This document shows, piece by piece, positions 50,876 through 61,693 of a DNA stretch of 64,000 bases. The notes under the pieces are model-generated. The model saw nothing but the letters and a program-made list of their open reading frames with translations, had not been told where the DNA came from and ran no database searches. The translations under genes were made by a program, and so were the position numbers. Numbering within the stretch: position 1 is the first letter of the stretch; each line of letters opens with the position of its first letter. The DNA is from Erinaceus europaeus (Eukaryota; Chordata; Mammalia; Eulipotyphla; Erinaceidae): positions 116,121,064-116,185,063 of the forward strand of contig NC_080171.1 of the NCBI RefSeq assembly GCF_950295315.1, read 5' to 3'.

Positions 50876-51292
50876 AGTTCTAGCTTTGTCTAACTGATTT
50901 ATGGAAGAAATTTTATAATTACTTTCTCTTACCTTTTTTTTTTTTTCCTTCATTTGAAAACTGCTAGGACCATATATACATGTGTAATTTCAATGTTCCT
51001 GGGTCAATTTTTTGTTGTGACGTTCCATGTGATACCAAGATACAAGTCTGGGCCATGCACACGGCAAGGCACACACCCTACCCAGTAAGCTGTGGTCCTG
51101 GGAGAAAATTCTTAATACTCGTGCCAGAAGCATTTGTAATAACTGGCAGATGCTTTACATTGTTAGGAGGAAGCACTATGTAAATAAGGTTTCCAGTATT
51201 TGAAAACGTACTGTACTGTTTCACCCCAGTGGAAGGTTGAAAAACAAGACTGTACAGACTCAGCCTTCTTACTGAATTTAAAGCAAGCAGAA
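50876..51292. other. Mostly unique; possible SINE remnant
   Basis: GGGCCATGCACACGGCAAGG and GTAAGCTGTGGTCCTGGGAG (51050-51104) look like a worn reversed SINE head. Confidence 0.4.
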
Positions 51293-51424
51293 AAGCTGGG
51301 CACCACGGTCATGCAAAAGACTTAGGCCTGAGGCTCTAAGCTTTGAGGCTCAGTCACCAGCACCACCAGGAGCCAAAGCTGAGCAGTGCTGTGGAGAAAA
51401 GAAAAAAAAAAAAAAAAGAAAAAC
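51293..51424 (+). mobile_element. SINE family D
   Basis: GGTCATGCAAAAGACTTAGG, CACCAGCACCACCAGGAGCC, GAGCAGTGCTGTGG, A tail. Confidence 0.8.
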
Positions 51425-52302
51425 TTAGGTTTTCCTCTGTGCCTTGGACAATGACTGTGAATGTGAATCCTTCCTATTTGACCTAGAAGACTTGCCCAAA
51501 AATGTCGTTGTGATAATGATAAATTGGATGGAACTGTGTTGGGGTAGGCTGAAAAAAACTCATGACAGCAGTAAAAGAGGAAGTCAATCTGTACTGTCAG
51601 CTCAGGCCACGACTGGAGCTAGTCATTTCTTGACAGATGAAACCACTTCTCAGAAAATACACATATGAGGGTGGGAAGTAGAAGGAATCTTCAGCAGAAG
51701 TTTAGCTAATTTTTGTACAACTTAACAAACCACACTTCTGTTTGGGTACGGCACTTATTCATCCAGTGGTGATAGTTAAGAGTAGATCATGCCCCATCGG
51801 GAAAAGTAATGCATGTCCTGCTGTTGGCGTTATTAGCTGTTGAGAAAGAAGATTCCCTGTGAAGTGTGGTTCCGTTACTTGTTTGTGGTCTCTCATGCAG
51901 TGTATGTAGTTTGAGCTGTTTTCATCTTTCTCCCTTTGCTAGGTCCTTTAAAAGATAGGAAGAAAGGAGATAACCATATATCTAGAATGATGATGAAGTA
52001 CCATGAACAATAGAATTTACTTACAGCTCAAAGGTTATGGGAATCTGTTATTTTGATCACCTCCTCTTAGAGATTCCTTCACAGCATCAGCTGGGGGAGA
52101 GGAGAAAACATGTAACACCTGCCACCTCCCCCACCACACACACACACACACACACACACCCAGAAGTTAAAAGTTGCTTTGAAAGGAGCAATTCACAGAA
52201 TTTTGTGCTGACTGACTGATGATAACAGGACAAAAGAACAAGGTAGTTGACTTCCAGGTTATAAAGAGACCTATGTCTGCTCAAAGCCATTTAAAACTGT
52301 GT
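51425..52302. other. Unique intron 2 sequence with a (CA)n run
   Basis: (CA)n at 52136-52159. No repeat or gene recognised in the rest (about 870 bp). Confidence 0.5.
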
Positions 52303-52339
<37 letters not shown>

Positions 52340-52650
52340 CTCCAGGTTATCACTGGGGCTCGTGCCAGCTCTACGAATGCACTGCTCTGGGAGGCTATTT
52401 TTCCCATTTTGTTGCCCTTGTTGTGGTTGTTACTACTGTTGTGGTTGTTGTTGGATAGGACAGAGAGAAATGGAGAGAGGAGGGGAAGACAGAGAGGGGG
52501 AGAGAAAGACAGACACCTACAGACCTGCTTCACCGCCTGTGAAGTGACTCCCCTGCAGGTGGGGAGCCGGGGGCTCAAACTGGGAACCTTACGCGGGTCC
52601 TTGAGCTTTGCACCACCTGCGCTTAACCCGCTGCGCTACTGCCCGACTCT
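52303..52650 (-). mobile_element. SINE family E with a T34 end
   Basis: Very long T run (about 52303-52337), module GCCTCCAGGTTATCACTGGG to GGGAGGC, A-like body, head CTACTGCCCGACTCT. Confidence 0.9.
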
Positions 52651-52724
52651 GGGAAAATTATACTCTTAACTCGGTTACACCACTGCCCAGTCCTCTGCTG
52701 ACAAGAGTTTAAAGGAAAACTTAC

Positions 52725-52890
52725 TCCTAAGAGGTCAGCAAGTAGCTCACCTAAGACCTGGATCACCTTATGGAGTGCCTGGAGTGGGGCGGCAGCTCTA
52801 TGAACCATGGAGCAGTGCTGTATCATCTCTCTGATTCTCTTCATCTCTATCTCCATTTCTCACCTGCTGTCTAGAGTTTAGAGTCCCGAG
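52725..52890 (+). mobile_element. Old SINE, F-like
   Basis: GCAAGTAGCTCACCTAAGACC and GAACCATGGAGCAGTGCTG with a CT-rich end. Confidence 0.45.
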
Positions 52891-53121
52891 GAAAGGTGGG
52901 GGAAATGGTTGCAGGAATGGTGGAGTTGACAGGTAGTGGGCCCTGGCAATAATCTTGGTGCCACGCCCCCAGTTTATTCCTCAGAAATCCCAGGATACTA
53001 CAGATACGTTAGCCAGCAGACAGGGCACAATTCATGCTTCATGTTCTCCCTCTTCAAGCATCATGGCTGTACAGAATGAGTCTACTCTTTCAGTACGTGT
53101 GGTTTAGGTTATGTGTGTTTG

Positions 53122-53226
53122 GTTTTTGCCAGAGCACTGCTCAGCTTTACGGGAGATTGAAACTGGGACTTTGGAACCTCAGGCATGAAAGTCTCTTTGC
53201 ATAACCACTCGCTGTCTCCCCTGCTT
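53122..53226 (-). mobile_element. SINE family D
   Basis: GCCAGAGCACTGCTCAGCTT, GATTGAAACTGGGACTTTGG. Confidence 0.85.
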
Positions 53227-53790
53227 GGCTTAGTGATTTTTAATGTAGTGCAGTGGCACCTGGTATAGATTTTAAAATTAGAGGAAAATTACAGTGAATT
53301 CTAGTTCAGAGTCCTGAGGGTAAGATCAAATGTTCATTCAGAAACAAATAAACAAACCTGATAGAGCCCCCCACACCTATGGACATCTAATTTTTGTCGA
53401 GGGAGCCCAAATTATTAAATAGAGAGTGTCTTTTCAACAAATGATGTTGGGAAAATTGGGTTGAAAGGTGCAAAAGAATGAAACTCAATCACTAAATTTC
53501 ACCACACACATAAGTAAACTCCAGGTGGATCAAGGACTTGGATGTTAGACCAGACTATCAAATACCTAGAGGAAAATATTGGCAGCATTCTTTTTCTATC
53601 TTAAGTTTTATAGGCATCTTCCATGATAAAAATCCAATTGTAAAGAAGACTAAAACTAAAATACACCAATCAGAAAGCTTCTGCACAGCAAAAGTAACCA
53701 CCACTCAGAGACCTCTTACAGAATGGGAGATCTCTACATGCCATACATCAGACACAAGGCCAATTAAGCAAAATATATAAAGAGCTCACC

Positions 53791-54076
53791 AGGGAGTCGG
53801 GCGGTAGCGCAGCGGGTTAAGCGCACATGGCTCAAGGACCAGCTTAGGATCCTGGTTCGAGCCCCCGGCTCCCCACCTGCAGGGGAGTCGCTTCACAGGC
53901 GGTGAAGCAGGTCTGCAGGTGTCTGTCTTTCTCTCCCCCTCTCTGTCTTCCCCTCCTCTCTCCATTTCTCTCTGTCCTATCCAACAACGACAGAAAACAA
54001 TAATAACTACAACAACAAAACAACAATGGCAACAAAAGGGAAAATAAATAAACAAAATCGTAAAATATAAAAAATA
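53791..54076 (+). mobile_element. SINE family A inserted in L1 ORF2
   Basis: AAAGAGCTCACCA duplicated on both sides; near-consensus head GGGAGTCGGGCGGTAGCGCA. Confidence 0.95.
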
Positions 54077-54539
54077 AAAGAGCTCACCAAACTTAGCTAC
54101 AGAAAAACAAATCATTCCATCCCAAAATGGGGAGAAGATATGAACAAGAAGATTCAGAACGCCAGTAGACAGGAGAAAAATGCTCTGAGTCATTCACTGA
54201 TAGTCAGAAATGCAAATAAAGACAGCAATGAGATACCATTTCACTTCTGTGAAGGTGTCATACACCAGAAACAATAGCAACAACAAATGCTGGAGAGGTT
54301 GTGTGGACAAAAGAATGTGAATTGGTCTAATCCTCTGTGGAGAGCAGCCTGGAGAACTCTCAGAAGGCTAGAAACGGACCTACCCTATAACCCTGCAATT
54401 CCTCTCCTGGGGATATATCCTAAGGAACCCAACACACCCATCCAGAAAGCCCTGTGTATACCTGTGTTCACAGCAGCACAATTTGTAATAGCCAAAACCT
54501 GGAAGCAACCCAGGTGTCCAACAAGGATGAGAAAGTTGT

Positions 54540-54630
54540 GGTCTCCTACTCTGCTCCAAAGTCCCGGGTTCAGCTCTCTGTCCCATCATAAGCCAGAGCT
54601 GAGCAGTGCTCTGGCTTACAAAAAGGAAAG
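54540..54630 (+). mobile_element. Family D fragment in L1
   Basis: CTCCAAAGTCCCGGGTTCAG through GAGCAGTGCTCTGGC; the 5' half is absent. Confidence 0.7.
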
Positions 54631-55010
54631 AAAGAGTACTATTCAGCCGTTAAGAATGACGAATTCACCTTCACCTCATCTTGGGTGGAACTGGAAGGAA
54701 TCATGTTAAGTGAGATAAGTCAGAAAGAGAAGGATGAATATGGGATGATCTCATTCGTAGACGTAAATTGAGAAATAAGAACAGAAATGGGCAGCACAAA
54801 GCAGAACTTGGGCTGGGTTTGGTGTATTACGCCAATGGACTGGCAGGGGTAGGGCGGGGTGGAGCTCCTGGGCCTAGTGCATGATGGTGAAGGAGGACCT
54901 GGCTGGGTGTGATTGTGTTTTGCAGAAAACTCAGAAATTCTACACAAACCAATGATTTTTTTTTTTTTTTTTTTACTGTAAACCATTAATCCTCCCAACC
55001 AAAACTGAAA

Positions 55011-55655
55011 ACCTGTAAGAGATCTTTTTCCAAGTTTCTTTTTTCTCTATCACTGAGGAAGGACCTGGTACACCAGCCAGTAGGATGACCAGGTCCTTAG
55101 CCTCCCTAGCTTTTATGGACTCCTTCCTTCTGTTGAATCAGCCAGTTCATTCCACTCAGTTGTGCAATAGATATGATGAAGCTTTGGGGTTTGTGTTGTC
55201 TCTGTGATCACAACATGAGCAAATACATTCCTTCAGTTATATTTTAGTACATCTTCTATTTTAGGGATTATTATTATGTATTAGCTAGGAGAGAAATAGT
55301 CTTATTTTGTTAATTAGGTAGCTGACCATTTTACTGTCTCACATAACAGTTAAAGGGTGACTAAACTGTTAAAAAAAAAAAGTGACTATTTAAAAAAAGT
55401 GCTGGCTGACATCATCTTTCCGAGAACACTAGTATAAGCGATTTACTATAACAAGATCTTAGTTTTTCCTGTTGGCAAATGACATGTAATATTTACAGAG
55501 GTCTTGGGCTCAGTCCAGGAGAAACATCTCAGATAAATTGATGTGAAACTGAAGTCATTTGACTTTTTTTTTTTTACCCTCTTCTAGATATAATGTTTTT
55601 TTTAGTTTTGAAGGGGAGGTTCTCCAAAATGGGTGGTTAGGATAAATTTCTTTGA
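55011..55655. other. Unique intron 2 sequence
   Basis: No feature recognised. Confidence 0.5.
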
Positions 55656-55778
55656 GGAGTGTAGCATAATGATTGTGCAAATGACTTTCATGCCAGAGGC
55701 TCTGAGTTGCCAGGTTCAATCCCCAGCACTAGAAGTGAGTGTTGAACAGTGCTCTTGTGTGTGTGTGTGTGTGTGTGA
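55656..55778 (+). mobile_element. SINE family D ending in (GT)n
   Basis: GTGTAGCATAATGATTGTGC, CAGGTTCAATCCCCAGCAC, GAACAGTGCTCTTG then (TG)n at 55755-55778. Confidence 0.85.
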
Positions 55779-55801
55779 TATTAAAGTAAATGAAATATTT
55801 T

Positions 55802-56023
55802 CCCCATTGTTGTTGTTGCTGCTGCTGCTGCTGTTGAATAGGACAGAGAGAAATTGAGAGGGGAAGGGAAGACAGGCGGAGAAAGAAAGACCTGCTCCTG
55901 CTTCACTGCCTGTGAAGTGACCCCTCTGCAGGTGGTGGCTGGGGTCTTTAACTGGGATCTTTGCACCGGTCCTTGTGCTTTGCACCATGTGAGCTTAACC
56001 CACTGTGCTACCGCCCGGCCCCC
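55802..56023 (-). mobile_element. SINE family A-like, short
   Basis: AAT(G/A)AAATATTTTC duplicated (55788-55801, 56024-56037); GCTGCTGCTGCTGCTGTTG replaces the usual tail. Confidence 0.85.
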
Positions 56024-56055
56024 AATAAAATATTTTCTTAAAAATATATTATCTG

Positions 56056-56328
56056 GGGAGTTGAGCGGTAGCCCAGCGGGTTAAGTGCAGGTGGCGCAAA
56101 GCACAAGGACCGGAGGAAGGATCCTGGTTTGAGCCCCCGGCTCCCCACCTGCAGGGGAGTCGCTTCACAGGCGGTGAAGCAGGTCTGCAGGTGTCTATCT
56201 TTCTCTCCCCCTCTCTGTCTTCCCCTCATCTCTCCATTTCTCTCTGTTCTATCCAACAACGATGACATCAATAATAACTACAACAATAAAACAACAAGGA
56301 CAACAAAAGGGAATAAATAAATATATAT
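56056..56328 (+). mobile_element. SINE family A
   Basis: GGGGAGTTGAGCGGTAGCCC head to AATAAATAAATATATAT tail, bounded by ATATTATCTG copies. Confidence 0.95.
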
Positions 56329-56360
56329 ATATTATCTGAAAAATATATATATATTATCTG

Positions 56361-56690
56361 GGGGTTGGGCGGTGGCACAGCGGGTTAGGCGCACGTGGCA
56401 CAAAGCGCAAGGACTGGCGTAAGGATCCCGGTTCGAGCCCCCCCCCCCACCTGTAGGGGAGTCGCTTCACAGGCAGTGAAGCAGGTCTGCAGGTGTTTTT
56501 ATCTACCCCTCTCTGTCTTCCCCTCTTCTCTCCATTTCTCTCTCTCTCCTATCCAACACGACATCAGCAATAACAAAAATAACCACAACAAGAGCAACAG
56601 AAGGGGGGGAAATGGCCTCAGGAGCAGTGGATTCATGGTGCAGGCACTGAGCCCCAGCAATAACCCTGGAGGCAAAAAAAAAAAATTAAA
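56361..56690 (+). mobile_element. SINE family E, sense orientation
   Basis: Complete A-like part, then the extra module GGCCTCAGGAGCAGTGGATT to AATAACCCTGGAGGC and an A11 tail. It shows the module is the true 3' end of the element. Starts right after a third ATATTATCTG (56351-56360). Confidence 0.9.
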
Positions 56691-56937
56691 ATGTAGTCTC
56701 CTGAGACAAACACCAGCTGGTTTCAGGATTGTAATATAGGTAATAGTATTCTGATGTTATTCATTTGCTTTTTCTCTTCTGTGTCATGGCTTCTCCTCCT
56801 TCCCTTCCCATAAACATGTTGTAAGTTATATTTAAAGCCATTGTTTCTATCTTTAAGTTTTGTGCTCTACATATTTAAGTTAGTATGAATACTAAGTCTT
56901 TGAGATTTTATTTTTTAAAACTGGAAACATTTAAACT

Positions 56938-57126
56938 TGGGTCAGGCGGTGGTGCACCTGGTTAAATCACATACATTATAGTGCACAAGGCCCTAGGTTC
57001 AAGTCCCTGGTCCCCGTGTGCAGCGGGGGAAGCTTCAGTAGTGGTGAAGCAGGGCTGCAGGTGTCTCTCTGCCTCTTTCTTTGTTTCTATCCAATACTAA
57101 ATAAATAAAAATATTTTTAAAAAACT
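56938..57126 (+). mobile_element. SINE family B
   Basis: GGTCAGGCGGTGGTGCACCT, AGGTTCAAGTCCCTGG, AAATAAATAAAAATATTTTT; TTTAAACTTG on both sides. Confidence 0.9.
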
Positions 57127-57324
57127 AGTATTTAAACTTGCAACACAATTTAAGTAATGAAGTATTTTTCTCTTACAAAAATTAGGTTTCTTCAACTATA
57201 TTTAAATAATTTTAATATTGAATCTTAAAAACTTAAGTACTAAAATTGTTAAATTATATTTGAATGCAGGTCTATTGAGGAATGAGGCAAACAAAATGTT
57301 CTTAAGAATCTAGCCTTGCTTAAG

Positions 57325-57480
57325 TAGAGACTGCAAAATAGCTCACCTGGATAGTGTGTGCCAATTTTGCCACGTGCGTGGCCTAGATTACATACACCCT
57401 GACCCCCATTGCATTAAAGGAAGCTTGGCTACAATGCTGTCTTTCCCTCTCTCTTTGTCTCTTAAAAAAAAAAAAAAAAA
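57325..57480 (+). mobile_element. SINE family F
   Basis: GACTGCAAAATAGCTCACCT, GGATAGTGTGTGCCAATTTT, ATTAAAGGAAGCTTGGC, A tail. Confidence 0.65.
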
Positions 57481-57589
57481 GATGTCCTGAAGCATTGAGA
57501 CCTGGTGACAACAAAAATAAGTAAATGACCTAGAATGTAAATAAGTCTTTTATTTTAGTAAGGTATTTAATTCCCTTTGCCTGTTTTGT

Positions 57590-57702
57590 TTTCACCAGAG
57601 CTGCTCAGCTCTGGCTTGAGGTGGGGGGGATTAAACCTGGAACTTTGGACCCTTTATGTGAGGATCACTTTGCATAGCCATTATGCTATCTTCCCCTGCT
57701 CC
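57590..57702 (-). mobile_element. SINE family D
   Basis: ACCAGAGCTGCTCAGCTCTG, GGATTAAACCTGGAACTTTGG. Confidence 0.85.
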
Positions 57703-57982
57703 TCCTTGCTTGATTTTTCAAGTTATGATAACCAGCCATCTGCTAGAAACAGAAGTGCTTCCCTTCCACCACAGCAAGGAATAAAACTATCTATTTCATG
57801 TATTTAACTTTGGTGGGGGAGGGAAATATAGATATGATTTATCTCAGCTCTTCTGTGATGCCAACTTTTGTTCTGTTTCATTTTGTTTCTCTAGCCCTTT
57901 ATAAACACCTAGAACATGAACACTAAACTAAAGAGACGACAAATCTGAGTTGACAGTTAAAGTTTATCATTCTCTATTTCAG

Positions 57983-58083
57983 ATGATCACAGTCGCGTTA
58001 AGTTGCAAAATGCTGAAAATGATTATATTAATGCCAGCTTAGTTGACATAGAAGAGGCACGAAGGAGTTACATCTTAACACAG
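57983..58083 (+). CDS. PTPN2: PTPN2 coding exon 3 (end of codon 54 to residue 87)
   Basis: The acceptor is TCTCTATTTCAG|ATGATCAC and completes Tyr54. The 101-nt exon encodes DHSRVKLQ, the conserved NDYINAS motif (residues 66-72) and ends SYILTQ at residue 87, where this exon also ends in PTPN1/PTPN2 as I recall. It ends in phase 0 only if the donor is CAG|GCAAGT, a GC donor. The next GT (58091) would add ten bases and break the frame with the expected following GPLPN exon. Arg80 replaces the Gln I recall in human and mouse. Confidence 0.95.
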
Positions 58084-58089
58084 GCAAGT
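58084..58089 (+). promoter_or_regulatory. PTPN2: Non-canonical GC splice donor of PTPN2 intron 3
   Basis: The exon-intron boundary reads ACACAG|GCAAGTGG. Apart from C at +2 it matches the U1 consensus perfectly (CAG before, AAGT after), as expected for GC-AG introns, which tend to have otherwise strong donors. The matching acceptor is outside the window. Confidence 0.8.
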
Positions 58090-58280
58090 GGTATGATGCT
58101 GGGCAAACGCCTGATGTGGTTGGTCTGCTTTCAAACACAACTGAAAAGTATATATTGGTCTCTTTGGAAATGGAATTCTAAGTCAGTTTTGGGGGGGGCA
58201 TATATATTATTCAGTTGTAAAAATTATAATAGTTTAAAACTACTTGATAAAAGTAAAATTATATTTAGTGTCATATATTC

Positions 58281-58282
58281 TG

Positions 58283-58343
<61 letters not shown>

Positions 58344-58465
58344 TTTACCAGAGCACTGCTCAGCTCCAGCCTATAGTGGTGTTGGGGGGGGTGTTGAACC
58401 TGGGACTTTGGAGCCTCAGGCACGAGAGTATCTTTGCAATAACCATTATGTTATCTCCCCCTGCC
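58281..58465 (-). mobile_element. SINE family D with (TA)n tail
   Basis: GTGTCATATATTC duplicated (58268-58280, 58466-58478). The (TA)n (58284-58335) lies inside the duplication, so it is an expanded tail. 200 bp downstream of exon 3. Confidence 0.9.
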
Positions 58466-58466
58466 G

Positions 58467-58821
58467 GTGTCATATATTCCATGAATGAATTTTTTGACCC
58501 CCCCCCACAACCTTCACCATAATTAAAATTGAATACCCTTCTTTCTGCTCATCTGCATAGACTCTCAAGTGTATGGAGGTGCCTTGGATGTGTCCAGACT
58601 TTCTTCAGGGCACAGCGAAGGTGCTGCCACCAGGGAGCTGGACGGGTTGCTGCTGGCATTCTGCCCGATTGCTTCTTGGAAGGCGCTCATACCCGTATCC
58701 CAGCACACTTCTTCGATTCATAGATAACCAGAAATGGTTTTGGCTTTTGTTCATCAGCTGCCCTTCACTTCATCAGATAAGGGTTTCATGAACACGCCTG
58801 TCATTTACTCCAGCTAAGGCT
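58467..58821. other. Unrepeated segment downstream of exon 3
   Basis: Balanced base composition and no repeat recognised; see finding. Confidence 0.5.
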
Positions 58822-58824
58822 CTT

Positions 58825-58979
58825 TTATTTGTTTATTTATTTATTTATGAGAAACATAGGAAGAGAGAAAAAGAGCCAGACATCACTCTGGTACATGTGC
58901 TGCCAGGGATTGAACTCAGGACCTCATGCTTGAGAGTCCGATGCTTTATCCACTGTGCCACCTCCCGGACCACCCATCA
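58825..58979 (-). mobile_element. SINE family C, young copy
   Basis: AAGGCTCTT duplicated (58816-58824, 58980-58988). GACATCACTCTGGTACATGTG, GCCACCTCCCGGACC. Confidence 0.95.
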
Positions 58980-59029
58980 AGGCTCTTATTGAAGTTCTGA
59001 GTTGCATAGTCATAATATTTGATACATAT

Positions 59030-59400
59030 TTAAAATTTTATTAGTGGTTTAATAATTATTAACAAGATTATACAATAATAGGGGTGCAATTCCACACAAT
59101 TGTCACCACCAGAGTTCTGTGTCCCATCTCTTCCATTGGAAGCTTCCTTATTCCTTATCCCTCGCTGGGAGGATGGATTCAAATTCTTTATGGAGTGCAG
59201 AAGGTGGGAGGTCTGGCTTCTGTAATTGCTTCTCAGCTGGACATGGGTGTTAGCAGGTAGATCTATATTCCCAGCCTGTTTCTGTTTTTCCCTAGTGGGT
59301 CAGGGCTCTGGAGAGGTGGGGTTCCAGGACATATTGGGAGGTCATCTGCCCAGGGAAGTCAGGATGGTATTATTGTAGCATCTGCACCTTGGTGGCTGAA
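59030..59400 (-). mobile_element. Ancient relative of element X
   Basis: AATTCCACACAATTGTCACC, GTGGGAGGTCTGGCTTCTGT and GGTGGGGTTCCAGGACATAT follow X over about 350 bp but are clearly older. Confidence 0.75.
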
Positions 59401-59401
59401 A

Positions 59402-59441
<40 letters not shown>
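59401..59441 (+). repeat. (AAAT)n microsatellite
   Basis: About ten AAAT units. Confidence 0.9.
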
Positions 59442-59867
59442 ATTTTTTAAATGAAAAAAGAAACATAGAAAACACACACAAAAATATAAATTCTCCAGAA
59501 ATTAGAGAATATAGATTTAAACCAGCAGTCATTTACTACTTTTTCCCTATTAGAACAGTAAAGACTTAATTTTTGTTGTTATTTTCTTTTTATTGAGGGG
59601 GCAAAGACTTAAAAAAAAATTGTGCTGCTCATATATTAAGATATATACAATGGTGTTAGAATAACCTGCAGGAAGTAGGCTAAATCTCATTAGTAATGGT
59701 CATTTCTGATAATAGTTTTCACCTTAACATTTTTTGAGCAGTGATGAGTTTTTGTTTGTTTTCATGCTGTTTTTAATAGACAGTTTTAGTGTTAAAGATC
59801 TACTTATTTTTTTAATTAATTTATTTTTACTTTTTATTTTTAAAATGTACAATGTTAAGAAATAAAA
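59442..59867. other. AT-rich unassigned intron 3 sequence
   Basis: No feature recognised. Confidence 0.4.
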
Positions 59868-60066
59868 GACGGTCCAGGCTATGGTCCACCTGGTTGAGTG
59901 CGTAAGACTTGGGTTCAAGCCCCTAGCTCCCACCTGAAGGGGGAAGCCTTATGACTAGTGAAGCAGTGCTACAGGTGTCTTTCCTTCTGTATCTCCCCTT
60001 CTCCCCGCCGCCCATTTCTTTCTGTCTCTATCCAAACTGACTTAACTAATTAAAAGAAGAATCTTA
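59868..60066 (+). mobile_element. SINE family B
   Basis: GGTCCACCTGGTTGAGTGC, TGGGTTCAAGCCCCTAGC, AGTGAAGCAGTGCTACAGG. Confidence 0.8.
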
Positions 60067-60081
60067 AAAAGCGAGAAAGTT

Positions 60082-60280
60082 GTTGTATTGCAGCAAAGGA
60101 AAGGACTAGGGTCAGGGGAAGGGTTCGGGTCCTGGAACATGCTGTCCAAGGACCTAGAGGGGGTTGTACTGTTATGTGGAAAACTGAGCGATGTTATACA
60201 TGTACAAACTACTGTGTTTGGGTTTTTGTTACTGTATTTTATTTTTGACTGTAAATCAAAAAAATAAAATGAAAAAGAAT
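60082..60280 (+). mobile_element. L1 3' UTR, sense
   Basis: GGGGTTGTACTGTTATGTGG, AAACTGAGCGATGTTATACA, AATAAAATG end; last part differs from the 41195 copy. Confidence 0.8.
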
Positions 60281-60460
60281 AGTTCCTTTAGATCTCCTGA
60301 CATGACCTTATTCTAGTTTTTTCTTTTTCTTTTTTTTTTTTTTCTCAGCACAATTTACTTAGTGGTCATTCTTTAAAAATGTAGGTCTTACTCATTTCCA
60401 AATTAGGTTCTTTTTCTTTCCCTCTAACCATGGTTATCTTTCTTGCTAGCTTGCTTGCTT

Positions 60461-60572
60461 TCACACTCACTTCTCAGCTTTGGGTTATGGTAGTGCGGGG
60501 GGATTGAACCAGGAACTTTGGAGTCTCAGGCATGAGGGTCTCTTTGCATAACCATTATGCTCTCTGTGCCAC
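60461..60572 (-). mobile_element. SINE family D
   Basis: GGGGATTGAACCAGGAACTTT, GGAGTCTCAGGCATGAGGG. Confidence 0.85.
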
Positions 60573-60644
60573 CCCCAACCTGCATTTTCAACTTTAATTC
60601 TGGAGTGGCACTTTTTACCTATGTGTCTTAAGAATTGGGCTCTA

Positions 60645-60916
60645 GGAGTCAGGTGGTGGTGCAGCGGGTTAAGCGCATGCGGCCCAAAGCGTAAGGACTG
60701 GTGTAAGGATCCCGGTTCGAGCCCCCGGCTCCCACCTGCAGGGGAGTCGCTTCACAGGCAGTGAAGCAGGTCTGCAGGTGTCAGTCTTTCTCTCCCCCTC
60801 TGTCTTCCCCTCCTCTCTCCATTTCTCTCTGTCCTATCCAACAACAGTGACATAAATAGCCACAACAATGTTAAACAACAAGGGCAACAAAAGGGAAAAT
60901 AAATTTAAAAAAAAAA
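60645..60916 (+). mobile_element. SINE family A, first of a head-to-tail pair
   Basis: GGAGTCAGGTGGTGGTGCAG head, A11 tail. Confidence 0.95.
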
Positions 60917-60919
60917 ATT

Positions 60920-61216
60920 GGGAGTCGGGCTGTAGTGCAGCGGGCTAAGCGCAGGTGGCGCAAAGCACAAAGACCGGCATAAGGATCCCGGTTTGAACCC
61001 CGGCTCCCCACCTGCAGGGGAGTCGCTTCACAGGCGGTGAAGCAGGTCTGCAGGTGTCTGTCTTTCTCTCCCCTCTCTCTCTGTCTTCCCCTCCTCTCTC
61101 CATTTCTCTCTGTCCTATCCAACAACGACAACAATAATAACTACAACAATAAAACAACAAGGGCAACAAAAGGGAATAAATAAATAAAATAAATATTAAA
61201 AAATTTTTTAAAAATT
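60920..61216 (+). mobile_element. SINE family A, second of a head-to-tail pair
   Basis: GGGAGTCGGGCTGTAGTGCA head. Outer flanks of the pair share ATTGGGCTCTA (60634-60644, 61217-61227). Confidence 0.95.
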
Positions 61217-61227
61217 ATTGGGCTCTA

Positions 61228-61658
61228 AGTAAGGTATGTTAATTCTTTGAATCTTTCTTTGTTTTCATAATGTACTGGGTCTCTTTGTCCCCAGACTTTG
61301 TACAACCAACCCCCAGTATGACTTCAGAAGTATGTATCAGGTCACTTTGTCCAAATGACATAAAATTGTTAAAATATTTCTCATTACCACTAAAAAAAAA
61401 AGTTTGTAGTCTCTCACATATTTACCTTCCTTCCTGGTTCTGCTACTTAGTTGGATATTCATTTACCCAATAAAGATTCGCTGACTGCCTGTTTTCTGTG
61501 GGGGTCATAGTTTGACTAAAACACACATAATAAAAATCCTGCCTTTATGAATGTGACATCTTAGTGTGAAGTAGAATTAACAACAACCAGCAGTTTTGTA
61601 ATGTTCTGTAATTTCTATGTTTGGTATACTTTTAAACTTCAGGATAGCCTCCTATGAT

Positions 61659-61693
<35 letters not shown>

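Larger units (their letters stand above)
53340..55010 (+). mobile_element. L1, ORF2 C-terminal part and 3' UTR, sense
   Basis: ACAAATGATGTTGGGAAAATT, GGTGGATCAAGGACTTGGATG and GAGATACCATTTCACTTCTG are L1 ORF2. An open stretch at 54287-54540 encodes LPYNPAIPLLGIYP and FVIAKTWKQP, the conserved ORF2 C-terminal segment. Split by A (53791-54076) and D (54540-54630) insertions; ORF2 is broken and the element dead. Confidence 0.9.

Noticed and set aside
54287..54709. Possible intact reverse transcriptase gene
   Set aside because: Only the C-terminal tail of L1 ORF2 is open. The upstream domains are missing or broken, and a D fragment and a family A SINE interrupt the element.
58281..58335. Tyr-Ile repeat protein segment
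   Set aside because: (TA)n read in frame; it is the expanded tail of a reversed D element.
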